Shown: positions 6,878 to 14,564 of the stretch, piece after piece | Numbering within the stretch: the first letter of the stretch is position 1 | Layout of the letters: each line of letters opens with the position of its first letter | Assembly: GCA_965662365.1 (NCBI GenBank) | Contig: CBFIHR010000074.1 | Location: forward strand, 1 to 22,217 | Reading direction: 5' to 3' | Source of the DNA: CAWVWD01 sp965662365 | GTDB taxonomy: Bacteria > Bacteroidota > Bacteroidia > Chitinophagales > Saprospiraceae | DNA length: 22,217 nt | Program-made: the position numbers and the translations under genes | Notes under the pieces: generated by a model | Seen by the model: the letters and a program-made list of their open reading frames with translations, nothing else | Database searches by the model: none | Told to the model about the DNA's origin: nothing

Positions 6878-7807
6878 ATGAGAAAAACAACATTTCAATT
6901 ATTGTTTGTTTCTTTAACACTACTTTTGTTTAGTGTGAGTTGTAATGAGGATAATTTACAACTGACTGACAACCAAAACTTAATAAGTAGCTGTGAATGT
7001 ACTTCTTACTTAACTGAAAATGCGGGAATGCCTACTTTCGCATCAGTTGAAGATTTTCGTGATGCTTACAACTGTTTAAGTCAATGTCACGATAACTTGC
7101 TTGACGAAATTGATAACCAGTATCCAAATATCACTTCGGATGAATATGATGATTTGGTTGAACAGGGCGTTATCAATGAATGGGCAGCAGTAGATGCGTT
7201 CTCTGATTATGGTGGTTACAGTTCTTTGTTACGCAAAGATTTAGAAATTGAAGACACTTGGTTAGTTAATGGTGGGGCTATAAAAGATGCCCCTGAAGAA
7301 GTAATCATAGATAACATCTTGAAAGTTATGATTGATGATAACTGTAATGTAAAAATTAATGGTGAAGTAATCAATGTCTGTGAAAACATAACGGTAGAGA
7401 AATCACATTGGTGCACACCTTACGGAGGGAACTCAGGTTTTTCTACAAGTGGCAATTACAGAATTAGGTTATCAGGTAAGATATATTACATTCCTGTTAT
7501 AGGTTCTGTTGTAAGTGGCAAGGTGACAGCTTATAGGATGAAGAATGGAAAATGGAAAAAAAATAGGGAAAATTTGTCAGTTGGTGCGACTTGTAATGTC
7601 AGAAAGAGTCTTATCAACGATTGTGAATTTTTAACATTTGCGGTAACAGGTTTTAAAGGTAAAAAAACAAAAAGTTTGAGTGTATCAAAAGTAAATTGGT
7701 TGAATACTCAAATTTGGCATAAAGATCATTTTGATCCAATGAATCCAAACCCTGATGGTTTGGTTGACGGTAGTAGTGACCATGTATCGGCAATTATAGG
7801 CTTCTAA
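6878..7807 (+). CDS. Lipoprotein of unknown function, first gene of cassette C2
   Basis: 309 residues. The N-terminus (MRKTTFQLLFVSLTLLLFSV then SC) is a lipoprotein-type signal, with the cysteine followed by NEDN. The part up to about residue 165 resembles the N-terminal module of a large group of Bacteroidota lipoproteins: TFASVEDFRDAYNCL, then FSDYGGYSSLLRKDLE, then a helix ending in IDDNCNVKINGEVINVCE. The C-terminal half (about 170-309) is predicted to be beta-rich and contains SGNYRIRLSGKIYYI and a second cysteine-containing strand. I do not recognise a functional domain. Layout (lipoprotein followed by a small barrel) and leader are shared with C4, so the two are cassette-level relatives with diverged proteins. 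It is probably surface or periplasm exposed. Confidence 0.7.
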   Translation: MRKTTFQLLFVSLTLLLFSVSCNEDNLQLTDNQNLISSCECTSYLTENAGMPTFASVEDFRDAYNCLSQCHDNLLDEIDNQYPNITSDEYDDLVEQGVINEWAAVDAFSDYGGYSSLLRKDLEIEDTWLVNGGAIKDAPEEVIIDNILKVMIDDNCNVKINGEVINVCENITVEKSHWCTPYGGNSGFSTSGNYRIRLSGKIYYIPVIGSVVSGKVTAYRMKNGKWKKNRENLSVGATCNVRKSLINDCEFLTFAVTGFKGKKTKSLSVSKVNWLNTQIWHKDHFDPMNPNPDGLVDGSSDHVSAIIGF

Positions 7808-7875
7808 AAAAAGGATAAATAATTAGGAAAACTACCCTTGACAATGTTATCCTGTAATGTAAAAAAAACAAAAAT

Positions 7876-8592
7876 ATGAAAATTAGTTTATTGTTGTTGA
7901 TTTTAGTATTAATAACTCAACCTTTATTATCACAAAATAATAAACACAAGTTATTTACATTAGAATATCATTATGGAATTAATGCCAATGCTTATACGTT
8001 CGATGATATTGCGAAACCTTTTTTAGATGAAGGTTTAGGAAGAAACTATGGGTTTGATATTAACTTTTTCTTATTAACAAAAAAAGAACATCTTATTCAA
8101 TTTTCAGGAAACATTAGTACAATTAATTTCGCAACATCACCGTCTAATTTAATTTATGAATTTGGATACAATTATGATGACGATTGTTGTATGAGGCTCG
8201 TAGGTTTTTATCCTTTTACAGGAGGAATAAAGTACCTATTTCCTTTTTATGAAACAGATAAACTAAAAGTCTTAGGAGGCATAGGTGCTAATATTAATGT
8301 GGACATTGGGACAACAGCAGGTTGGCTTACCTATGAAGGAAGACGCTTGTGGTCTAATGCAGATAATAAAAGAAGTCCTGCAATATTTCCAAGTTTTGAT
8401 TTATCAACACGATTAATTTATCATCTAACGGATAAATTTTTAGTTACTTCAAATATATCTCTTACTCACGCGCCATTTTATGCCTTAGACTACACTTATG
8501 TTATTAATTCTCGTGACGGTGTTTTTAGTGGATTATTCTATCAAAAACTATCAAGTGTTACAGTAGGAATAGGTTTGGGAATGAAATTTTAA
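7876..8592 (+). CDS. Small outer-membrane beta-barrel protein, second gene of cassette C2
   Basis: 238 residues with a cleavable Sec signal (MKISLLLLILVLITQPLLSQ). The mature part alternates polar and hydrophobic residues and ends in GIGLGMKF; a terminal aromatic is usual for outer-membrane barrels. Strand-like segments such as KLKVLGGIGANINVDIGTTAG and SSVTVGIGLGMKF support about eight strands. It lies 68 bp after the lipoprotein gene in the same cassette. The spacer has no clean terminator, so both may be on one transcript. Its function is unknown; a partner or anchor for the upstream lipoprotein is possible. The stop codon is 51 bp before site c. Confidence 0.7.
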   Translation: MKISLLLLILVLITQPLLSQNNKHKLFTLEYHYGINANAYTFDDIAKPFLDEGLGRNYGFDINFFLLTKKEHLIQFSGNISTINFATSPSNLIYEFGYNYDDDCCMRLVGFYPFTGGIKYLFPFYETDKLKVLGGIGANINVDIGTTAGWLTYEGRRLWSNADNKRSPAIFPSFDLSTRLIYHLTDKFLVTSNISLTHAPFYALDYTYVINSRDGVFSGLFYQKLSSVTVGIGLGMKF

Positions 8593-8643
8593 ATATCTCT
8601 ATTTAAGCAATCAAAATAGCAATTCAAAAAAATTAGAAAAAGC

Positions 8644-8714
8644 GATACCCAACAAAAACATAATCGTCCATCCCGATTAAAAAATCGGGACGGCGTTTAT
8701 GCCGACGTTCTGCA
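8644..8714 (+). repeat. attC-like site c, end of cassette C2
   Basis: The left outer arm is GATACCCAAC (8644-8653). The inner stem pairs CATAA (8659-8663) with TTATG (8697-8701). The apical stem is TCCCGATT (8671-8678) with AATCGGGA (8683-8690) around an AAAA loop, unlike the apical stems of d, e and f. The crossover is G8707^T8708. The right arm TTCTGCA belongs to C3. The left arm is complementary to the start of C2 (TTGGGTATC at 6682) over nine bases, while its own right arm shares only TT. Confidence 0.78.
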
Positions 8715-8806
8715 CCATTAATAAAAAAGAAAAAATAAACGTCCAGACCCGCAGAACGGTCAAGACACACTAAAACAATTTTTTTTAATTTTAAAAACCA
8801 TAGATT

Positions 8807-10468
8807 ATGGAAATTTTTGATTTGTTACGTAGTATCGAAGACTCGCTACAAGGCGTTTCGTGCCTACCCAAAGAACCTTTTATGAAGTTAGGACAAGGAC
8901 AAGCTCCTGTCTTGAACTATTCCTTAGAACAAAAAAGTGCGTTTAGTTCTTATGGTCATTTTCAAGTTGATATTGATGACAGTAAGTTTAAGGCAAATGC
9001 AAATGCAGTTCCATCAAACAACATTTTTGACCAAGTTGAGGGAATGACTTACGAACAAGTTCGACAAGAATTGCGTCATGACCTTAGACGTGGTGATAGA
9101 AGAATTTTAAGAACGGTCGGAGCAGAAACCTTGACACATTTAGAACTCCGAAATGTTGAAAGCGGAGATGAGGAAACGCCTTTAGAAATCGGACGAACAG
9201 GTGCAAATACAGATGAAATCGCACAAGCTGTTACGCAAGGTCGTGTACCGATTACGTATAAAAAGATGGGAAAATTCAAGTCGGTTATCCGTGAAATTTC
9301 TCGTCCTGCCACACCGAAAGGAAAAATATTCATCATCGAAGAATATAAAACGGCTTCGTATTTAGGTGATTATGGAGCGGGACAAACTCTGAGTACTTTC
9401 AGTTTGTTACCGAATGAAAAAACGACAATTACATTGCGAACTTTTGAAAGTTCAACGGAAACAAAAAGTCGTTCTGAAAATATTTTAGACTCTTTCAGCG
9501 AAGCAAGTACAGACGAAATGGAAAACACGATGGAGGAAGAAAACAGTTTGAGTGACAGCAGTTCAAATTCAACCTCAAAAACAAATAGTGTTTCGCTTGA
9601 AGTGTCTGCCAAAATCAAAGGAATTGTTGATATTAGTGGTTCTGCATCGCATACAAGTTCTAAAAATAGTACGGCAAGTCGTGCTGCGAATACTCGTGCT
9701 TTAGGTCGTGCGTTAGAAAAGCACGTTCAAAATTCTAACTCAAATAGAGAAATTTCTGTTAATCAATCTTCGACAAGTACAACTACGACTGAAACAGAAG
9801 AAACAACGGTTAGAGAATTAGTGAATCCAAATAAAAGCCGTGTTTTAAACTTCGTTTTTCGTCAACTTTTGCAAGAATATATTACGATTACTTATCTTTC
9901 AAATATTCGTATTGCTTTTTGTAACGGTTATTTGGAAAGTTTTAAAGTCGTAGATTTAGAAGATATTGATACACTTTTGGAGGAGTTTATCAATCCAAAC
10001 GATATTCAAGATGTAAGAAATGAAATCTTGAAACACTATTGTAAAGTATTCAATTACAAAAATGAATTGAAAGATTTTATTGAAAAAATAGAAGTAAATT
10101 ATGGTGATTGTTTGGAAGGTGTAACAGGAAGTGAAAAATTTTGGAGAATAAAGACCGATTTGGAAGATAGTTATCAAAGAGATGGTGGATTAGAAATCAA
10201 GGTTCGAGGTGTGATTTTAAATGTTCAAACGAATACTTTGAGAACACCGTCAGTTGTGGCAGATGCTTTATTAGGTCAAGGTGAAGCATTAGATTGTTTC
10301 AATACAAGACTTCAAGACACCGCAGCGATGAAAGCCTACATTGAGAATGCAGCAGCGTTACAGCAAATGGAGGTTATCGCTAAAATTGACGACTCTAAGG
10401 ATAAGGCTTCGGCTTACAAGAAAGTTTTTGGAGATTGTTGTGCGAGTGATGTGATTGTACCACAATAA
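8807..10468 (+). CDS. Unrecognised 553-aa protein with Ser/Thr-rich middle, first gene of cassette C3
   Basis: 553 residues with no signal peptide or membrane helix, so probably cytoplasmic or exported by a non-Sec route. Residues 1-200 look globular (DQVEGMTYEQVRQELRHDLR, FIIEEYKTASYLGDYG). A distinctive stretch at about 200-247 (LLPNEKTTITLRTFESSTET, then SENILDSFSEASTDEMENTM) leads into a Ser/Thr/Asn-rich region at about 245-335. The C-terminal ~215 residues are again globular (LVNPNKSRVLNFVFRQLLQEY, LRTPSVVADALLGQGEALD). I recall similar LLPGEKTTI-type proteins in other bacteria but cannot name a family. By eye the gene is less AT-rich than the two genes after it, suggesting the cassette was assembled from different sources. 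A strong terminator follows, so it forms its own transcript. Confidence 0.65.
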   Translation: MEIFDLLRSIEDSLQGVSCLPKEPFMKLGQGQAPVLNYSLEQKSAFSSYGHFQVDIDDSKFKANANAVPSNNIFDQVEGMTYEQVRQELRHDLRRGDRRILRTVGAETLTHLELRNVESGDEETPLEIGRTGANTDEIAQAVTQGRVPITYKKMGKFKSVIREISRPATPKGKIFIIEEYKTASYLGDYGAGQTLSTFSLLPNEKTTITLRTFESSTETKSRSENILDSFSEASTDEMENTMEEENSLSDSSSNSTSKTNSVSLEVSAKIKGIVDISGSASHTSSKNSTASRAANTRALGRALEKHVQNSNSNREISVNQSSTSTTTTETEETTVRELVNPNKSRVLNFVFRQLLQEYITITYLSNIRIAFCNGYLESFKVVDLEDIDTLLEEFINPNDIQDVRNEILKHYCKVFNYKNELKDFIEKIEVNYGDCLEGVTGSEKFWRIKTDLEDSYQRDGGLEIKVRGVILNVQTNTLRTPSVVADALLGQGEALDCFNTRLQDTAAMKAYIENAAALQQMEVIAKIDDSKDKASAYKKVFGDCCASDVIVPQ

Positions 10469-10482
10469 GTTTTCTAATCTTT

Positions 10483-10521
10483 GAAGTGCGTAACTTTCAG
10501 TTACGCACTTCATTATTTTTT
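10483..10521 (+). terminator. Intrinsic terminator inside cassette C3
   Basis: A 12-bp perfect stem (GAAGTGCGTAAC 10483-10494, GTTACGCACTTC 10500-10511) with a 5-nt loop is followed by a T-rich tract (10516-10521). It separates the 553-aa gene from the next two genes of the same cassette, which therefore need their own promoter or read-through. Confidence 0.85.
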
Positions 10522-10541
10522 CAAATTTTAAATCAATAATT

Positions 10542-11675
10542 ATGAGTATCATAAAGAATTTTCGCAATCCGTGGGAAGATGATAATTGGGTCTTGCAAAC
10601 GGATGTGTTGGATACAAGTGTGTTGGATACGGATGTTTTGAATAATGATGTACTTAAACCACCTTATACATCAAAAGAAAAATCTTACTTTGCAGCTACC
10701 TTACACGGAAGTTGGTGGGATAATAGAATCTTCGAATATATCTATGAAAAAGAAAACGCACCTAATGCTCAAAGATTATTAGAAGTTATAATACTTGGAA
10801 GTATTTTTAGGCATATGGATAATATTACAGACGATTTACTAAGAGATGAAAATGGATTGCCAATTGTTGATGATATAGATAGAATAAAGAAAATAGCGGA
10901 AATACAAGGATACAGGCGTAAAAATTGGGGTTTAGGTAAAGATTATCCTATTACACTCACTAATTCTAAAACTAAAAATTTAAACTCTTTATCTGTTAAT
11001 GAAATTATGAAAGAAGTTGATAGAACAGGAGAATTTAGAATAATTTTACTCTCTGATTCACATGACGAATATGGTAATAACCTTTCCCATAAACCTCAAT
11101 ATGATGCTAAACTTAACCGTGGCTCAATAGTTATTAAAGCGGCAAAAGGAATGAAGGACAGTGATGGTGTACAATATTGGTCAGGTTGGTTTGTAATGAA
11201 TAGCCCTTTTGGTAAAATGTTTAGACACGTTGGGCAACATCGTGACCCTTGGACAGGTGAATTATTGACAGGTTCTGATAAAATTGCTATGACTTTTGAT
11301 GGTATACTTGATTTATTAACTTTGGGAGTTACTCTTAAATCAGCTTTAGTAAATCAAGGATTTAATATTGGAATGGGAATATTGGAGAAATATGTACCCA
11401 GTGATGAGTTTTTAACCTCATTAGGAATTTCACGAGAGATATACGAGATGTATAAAAATTTGACAGAGGATGGCTTAGATTCAGATGGAAATGTGATAGA
11501 GGGAGTCAAAGGATATTCAAAAGTCGAATTCGTAGCGAATCTACTTCAATTTGGAATGTTAGTATATAAGGGAGGAAAAATTATTGCAAATAATGGTAAG
11601 TCAAGTGATGTTACAAATATTACAACTAATGAAGCATTTGCAAAAAGATATATAATAAGTTATGAGGAAAATTAA
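10542..11675 (+). CDS. Unknown protein with short pentapeptide-like repeats, possible effector, cassette C3
   Basis: 377 residues, no signal peptide. Near the N-terminus there are four five-residue repeats of the type DVLDT (TDVLDTSVLDTDVLNNDVL), encoded by 15-bp DNA repeats at about 10599-10655. The central region (about 50-260) looks enzymatic or globular (FAATLHGSWWDNRIFEYIYE, FRIILLSDSHDEYGNN, VQYWSGWFVMNSPFGKMFRH). The C-terminal part has a hydrophobic segment (FDGILDLLTLGVTLKSALV) and a polar tail. It overlaps the next gene by 14 bp, so the two are translationally linked. A large protein followed by a small membrane protein is reminiscent of a toxin/immunity pair, but no toxin motif is recognised. 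DNA here is strikingly AT-rich. Confidence 0.6.
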   Translation: MSIIKNFRNPWEDDNWVLQTDVLDTSVLDTDVLNNDVLKPPYTSKEKSYFAATLHGSWWDNRIFEYIYEKENAPNAQRLLEVIILGSIFRHMDNITDDLLRDENGLPIVDDIDRIKKIAEIQGYRRKNWGLGKDYPITLTNSKTKNLNSLSVNEIMKEVDRTGEFRIILLSDSHDEYGNNLSHKPQYDAKLNRGSIVIKAAKGMKDSDGVQYWSGWFVMNSPFGKMFRHVGQHRDPWTGELLTGSDKIAMTFDGILDLLTLGVTLKSALVNQGFNIGMGILEKYVPSDEFLTSLGISREIYEMYKNLTEDGLDSDGNVIEGVKGYSKVEFVANLLQFGMLVYKGGKIIANNGKSSDVTNITTNEAFAKRYIISYEEN

Positions 11676-12123
11676 TTTTTTATCAAAAAGAATAATATAT
11701 CAATGTACTCTTGACACAACTCTAAAGAATTTTCTTACTGCTAATAAATTTGAGTTAGATTCAATAAATTCAAAAGGGTTCTATATTTACAAAGTGATTT
11801 CAAGTGAACAAATATACCTTAGAAAAAAACATAGAAAAGACTATGATTCTGCGATAATAATAATTACGAGTGATAAAAACTTGTTACTTATTGATACTAA
11901 AGTAGATTACAGAGCCTACTCTTTTTATTTACTGATGATTTCATGGATATTAATGTATTGGTTTATTACAGAAATACGAACACCTGTATTTTATCCTTTG
12001 ATTTTAATTTTAAGTCTTTTATATACACTTCTGTTAATCCATACAGTACAGAAAGATTTTAATTCAATTCAAACTACCATTGAAAAAGTATTAACAAAGG
12101 AGAATATAAACTTTGAAAAATAA
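11662..12123 (+). CDS. Two-helix membrane protein, last gene of cassette C3
   Basis: 153 residues. A basic, soluble N-terminal part (about 1-82) is followed by two membrane helices at about 84-103 (RAYSFYLLMISWILMYWF) and 109-128 (VFYPLILILSLLYTLLLI), then a polar C-terminus. The start ATG lies inside the end of the preceding gene (14-bp overlap), showing translational coupling. The stop codon is only eight bases before site d, so the cassette is tightly packed. No family is recognised. Small membrane proteins encoded right behind a toxin gene are often immunity proteins, which is the main alternative to a simple hypothetical membrane protein. Confidence 0.6.
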   Translation: MRKINFLSKRIIYQCTLDTTLKNFLTANKFELDSINSKGFYIYKVISSEQIYLRKKHRKDYDSAIIIITSDKNLLLIDTKVDYRAYSFYLLMISWILMYWFITEIRTPVFYPLILILSLLYTLLLIHTVQKDFNSIQTTIEKVLTKENINFEK

Positions 12124-12131
12124 AAAACGGA

Positions 12132-12202
12132 TGCAGAACAAAAGCATAATCGTCCATAGCCGCCAAAAAGCGGCTACGGCGTTTATGCAGACGTTGGCAG
12201 TA
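12132..12202 (+). repeat. attC-like site d, end of cassette C3
   Basis: The left outer arm is TGCAGAAC (12132-12139), then AAAA. The inner stem pairs GCATAA (12144-12149) with TTATGC (12183-12188), followed by a T-T mismatch, a CG/CG pair, an unpaired T (12153) and CC/GG. The apical stem is TAGCCGC (12157-12163) with GCGGCTA (12170-12176) around CAAAAA. The crossover is G12193^T12194. The right arm TTGGCAGTA starts C4. The left arm pairs with the start of C3 (TTCTGCA, 8708). Site f is identical over this site and its left flank (12119-12198) except for one base (A12189 versus G17421). Confidence 0.8.
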
Positions 12203-12391
12203 ACTAAAAAAAGAAAAACGAAACAATCGAATAGAAAAACCGAACCCGATATTTAAAAAAGGGCAATTCTTCACGATTAGTGACCAATTCTCGAAAAGTA
12301 GTTTTTCTGAATTTTAGTAAAAACCAACGGTAGTAATTCCCTAAACTACCCAAAATAAAAGTGGGAATTATAAATTTCAAATTGTTAAACA
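12203..12391 (+). promoter_or_regulatory. Long conserved leader of cassette C4 with a candidate pseudoknot
   Basis: This is the counterpart of the C2 leader. The strongest conserved block is around 12260-12305 (GGCAATTCTTCACGATTAGT and following). Stem 1 pairs GGTAGT (12329-12334) with ACTACC (12345-12350). Stem 2 pairs AATTCCC (12335-12341) with GGGAATT (12363-12369). The linker 12351-12362 is A-rich. Stem 2 is perfect here and carries one G-U pair in C2, so pairing is kept despite base changes. The structure ends 22 nt before the ATG, a position from which it could gate translation or promoter clearance. Confidence 0.45.
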
Positions 12392-13549
12392 ATGAAAAAA
12401 GTATCATTGATTTTTGCGTTAATCCTTATTGCAGGAGTTGGATTTTACTCTTGTGAAAAGACATCTTTAATTGAGGAAACAGTAAATGAACCTCTCAATC
12501 AAGAACCATTATTTGTTGAACCGTCCGAAGAAATAATAAACGGAGAATTGTTTATTGACGGTGTTTCTCAAAAGGAAGTCATTACAGACTTCGACCTCGA
12601 AAATGCTAAGGTTATTGATGGTAGATTAGCTTTCGATAATCATGAAGCCTTAGTGAAAGGTATCAACAAATTAGCTGAATATAATACAGAAAGTGTTATT
12701 GCTTGGGGTGAGAAAATTGGTTTTACATCACTTTTTGCAGAATTAACAAGAATTGAAGAACGTCCTGTTAGTGAAATGCAAACAGAGTTAGACAAGGGTG
12801 ATATGTTAAATGACCATTTTCATATCACAAAAAGTGGTGAATTAGAATTGTCTAAACATACGATTTTAATGTCAAGACTTTATAATACACAAGGACTTGT
12901 TCAAGTTGGTAATTTTGTTGGTACAATTATGCCTGGACTTACAGTTTGGGTTGAAGCTAAACATACTTCTAAGTTAATAGAGGCTCTTAAAAACCAGTAT
13001 ATTCCTAATAATGACAAGGACTTTTTGGTTGGTGAAAACACTATATTCAATAATAACAAGAATTGGATTGCCCTTGAAAATTGTCCAAAAGACTTCACAT
13101 GGGTTGGACCTTTGCATCAATATAAGAATCCAAGTCAAAATAGAAGAATTGAAATTAGAAATTCATACTATCGGATTATGACTCCTACACCAGGTAATTT
13201 ATGGACTATTAGTGGTGAGTATAGAATAGAAACGGTTTCAAAGAAATCATCTTGGAATAAGTATAAAACTAACCATTATCTGAATATTGATATTAGAGCA
13301 AGAAGAATTTCTCCTTCAAGTACACAACCTATTACAAGTCACCAAAAAAGTGAACATGATAATAATACAAAATATGGTTTTATCTCTTTATCGCTTTCAG
13401 GATTTTCTGGAGTTGATAATGCTTTTGCAGGATTATTTAAAATAAGATTAGTTGAAACAAAACCTGGTGGTGCAGGTTGGTGGGATCCTGGTACATCAGC
13501 TTCTCATCAAGGAATGGGAGGTCGTTATGGAAGACACCAATGTAATTAA
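12392..13549 (+). CDS. Lipoprotein of unknown function, first gene of cassette C4
   Basis: 385 residues. The N-terminus (MKKVSLIFALILIAGVGFYS then C) is a lipoprotein signal, followed by an acidic linker (EETVNEPLNQEPLFVEPSEE). The block VIDGRLAFDNHEALVKGINK to WGEKIGFTSLFAEL (about 70-120) matches a motif common in Bacteroidota surface lipoproteins (GRLxF, a helical repeat, then GF-SL). A matching module is found in the C2 lipoprotein. The C-terminal ~165 residues (WVGPLHQYKNPSQNRRIEIR onward) are beta-rich and end in a Gly/His/Arg-rich tail. The target is not known. A strong hairpin follows the stop codon, separating it from the barrel gene behind it. Confidence 0.7.
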   Translation: MKKVSLIFALILIAGVGFYSCEKTSLIEETVNEPLNQEPLFVEPSEEIINGELFIDGVSQKEVITDFDLENAKVIDGRLAFDNHEALVKGINKLAEYNTESVIAWGEKIGFTSLFAELTRIEERPVSEMQTELDKGDMLNDHFHITKSGELELSKHTILMSRLYNTQGLVQVGNFVGTIMPGLTVWVEAKHTSKLIEALKNQYIPNNDKDFLVGENTIFNNNKNWIALENCPKDFTWVGPLHQYKNPSQNRRIEIRNSYYRIMTPTPGNLWTISGEYRIETVSKKSSWNKYKTNHYLNIDIRARRISPSSTQPITSHQKSEHDNNTKYGFISLSLSGFSGVDNAFAGLFKIRLVETKPGGAGWWDPGTSASHQGMGGRYGRHQCN

Positions 13550-13570
13550 TTCTATTACTATCTTATAAAT

Positions 13571-13612
13571 AAGAGATGCAGTTAGTGTTAATTCACTAAC
13601 TGCATCTCTTTA
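13571..13612 (+). terminator. Strong hairpin terminator inside cassette C4
   Basis: A perfect 17-bp stem (AAGAGATGCAGTTAGTG 13571-13587, CACTAACTGCATCTCTT 13594-13610) with a 6-nt loop. It lies between the lipoprotein gene and the barrel gene. The T tract after it is short, so it may be a partial terminator or a 3'-end stabiliser that lowers expression of the second gene. Confidence 0.75.
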
Positions 13613-13626
13613 ATATCCTACTATTT

Positions 13627-14442
13627 ATGAATAAATTAATCTTTTCAATTTCATTTATATTAATTGGTTATGTTATGACTGCACAAGCATTAACAGATAC
13701 TAAAATTTTAGTTGGTGCGAATTATTCAAATATAACTTCTAAGAGACCTGCCTACGAAAATGTTAATCCTTTTAGATATGGTTGGCTTATTTCTGCTAAC
13801 CAAAATATTCAACTTAAAAAAGTAGTAAATCTTAATATAGGTATTACATATCAAGAAAAAATGCCTTTAGAATTTTTTGAATTTAAAATGGCAACACAGG
13901 CAGGAACTTCTTCTTTTTTAGTCTTTGAAGAATACCCTTCAAACCCTCAAAATAGATTTTATAATGAAGAAAATTTTATCCGTTTCCCAAACTTTAAATA
14001 TCTAAACTTAGAAGTTGTACCTAATATAACTTTAGGAAATAGAATAAAAACAAGTTTTGGTGTAGGGTTATTTGGTGGTGTCCTTTTAAATAAAAATGAA
14101 GTTACGAGAGAGCAATCTGATTTTGTCGGCTTCAAAGATATGTTTGAGCAATTAGGAGTTGAGGGAAACGTTGAATATACAAGGTTAGATTTTGGTTGGA
14201 TACCTAAAATTGAATGTAACTATTCTATAAATGATAAAATTGGAATTGGAATTCAATTAAAATCATATTATTCTTTTTCACGGGTAAATGATACATTGAT
14301 AGATGTAATTAGACCATTCAATCTATTTTGGGTTAGCTACGCAGGTGGAGTAAGTTTTCAATATAATTTTAATTTTAATAACAAAAACAGAACATTAGAA
14401 AAAGCTACTGCCAACAATAGCAGAAACGTCCATAGCCGCTAA
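13627..14442 (+). CDS. Outer-membrane beta-barrel protein read into the attC-like site, cassette C4
   Basis: 271 residues. A Sec signal (MNKLIFSISFILIGYVMTAQ) is followed by alternating strands such as KILVGANYSNITS, VVNLNIGITYQEK, IKTSFGVGLFGGVLLNK and ISYAGGV-like segments. The barrel would naturally end at GGVSFQYNFNF, an aromatic end as expected. Instead the frame continues for about 20 residues, and the last 12 (ATANNSRNVHSR) are encoded by the left half of site e; the stop codon TAA (14440-14442) lies in its apical loop. The tail is therefore a by-product of the recombination site, or the original stop was lost when the site was joined. It is similar in layout to the C2 barrel gene but not obviously homologous in sequence. 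Confidence 0.68.
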   Translation: MNKLIFSISFILIGYVMTAQALTDTKILVGANYSNITSKRPAYENVNPFRYGWLISANQNIQLKKVVNLNIGITYQEKMPLEFFEFKMATQAGTSSFLVFEEYPSNPQNRFYNEENFIRFPNFKYLNLEVVPNITLGNRIKTSFGVGLFGGVLLNKNEVTREQSDFVGFKDMFEQLGVEGNVEYTRLDFGWIPKIECNYSINDKIGIGIQLKSYYSFSRVNDTLIDVIRPFNLFWVSYAGGVSFQYNFNFNNKNRTLEKATANNSRNVHSR

Positions 14443-14476
14443 AAAGCGGCTACGGCGTTTCTGCAGACGTTCTGCA
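14406..14476 (+). repeat. attC-like site e, end of cassette C4
   Basis: The left outer arm is TACTGCCAAC (14406-14415). The inner stem pairs GCAGAAACG (14420-14428) with CGTTTCTGC (14456-14464), nine perfect pairs that replace GCATAATCG/CGTTTATGC of site d with compensatory changes. The unpaired T (14429) is kept. The apical stem is TAGCCGC (14433-14439) with GCGGCTA (14446-14452). The crossover is G14469^T14470. The left arm pairs with the start of C4 (TTGGCAGTA at 12194) over nine bases. The right arm TTCTGCA starts C5. Confidence 0.8.
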
Positions 14477-14524
14477 CCATTAGAAAAAAGCTAAACGCAG
14501 AAAAAACAGACGACAAAAAAATAG

Positions 14525-14539
14525 TATGTAAACAATTTT
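14525..14539 (+). promoter_or_regulatory. 15-bp element shared by the two protease genes (copy 1)
   Basis: TATGTAAACAATTTT begins exactly 40 bp before the ATG at 14565. The identical 15-mer begins exactly 40 bp before the protease ATG of cassette C6 (17482 to 17522). The flanks differ, so this is a candidate promoter or operator shared by the two T9SS protease genes. Confidence 0.5.
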
Positions 14540-14564
14540 TATTCACACATAAAATATCAAAACC

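Noticed and set aside
7841..7863. TTGACA followed by TAATGT before the C2 barrel gene as a sigma70-type promoter
   Set aside because: The spacing is only 11 bp, and Bacteroidota use a different consensus.
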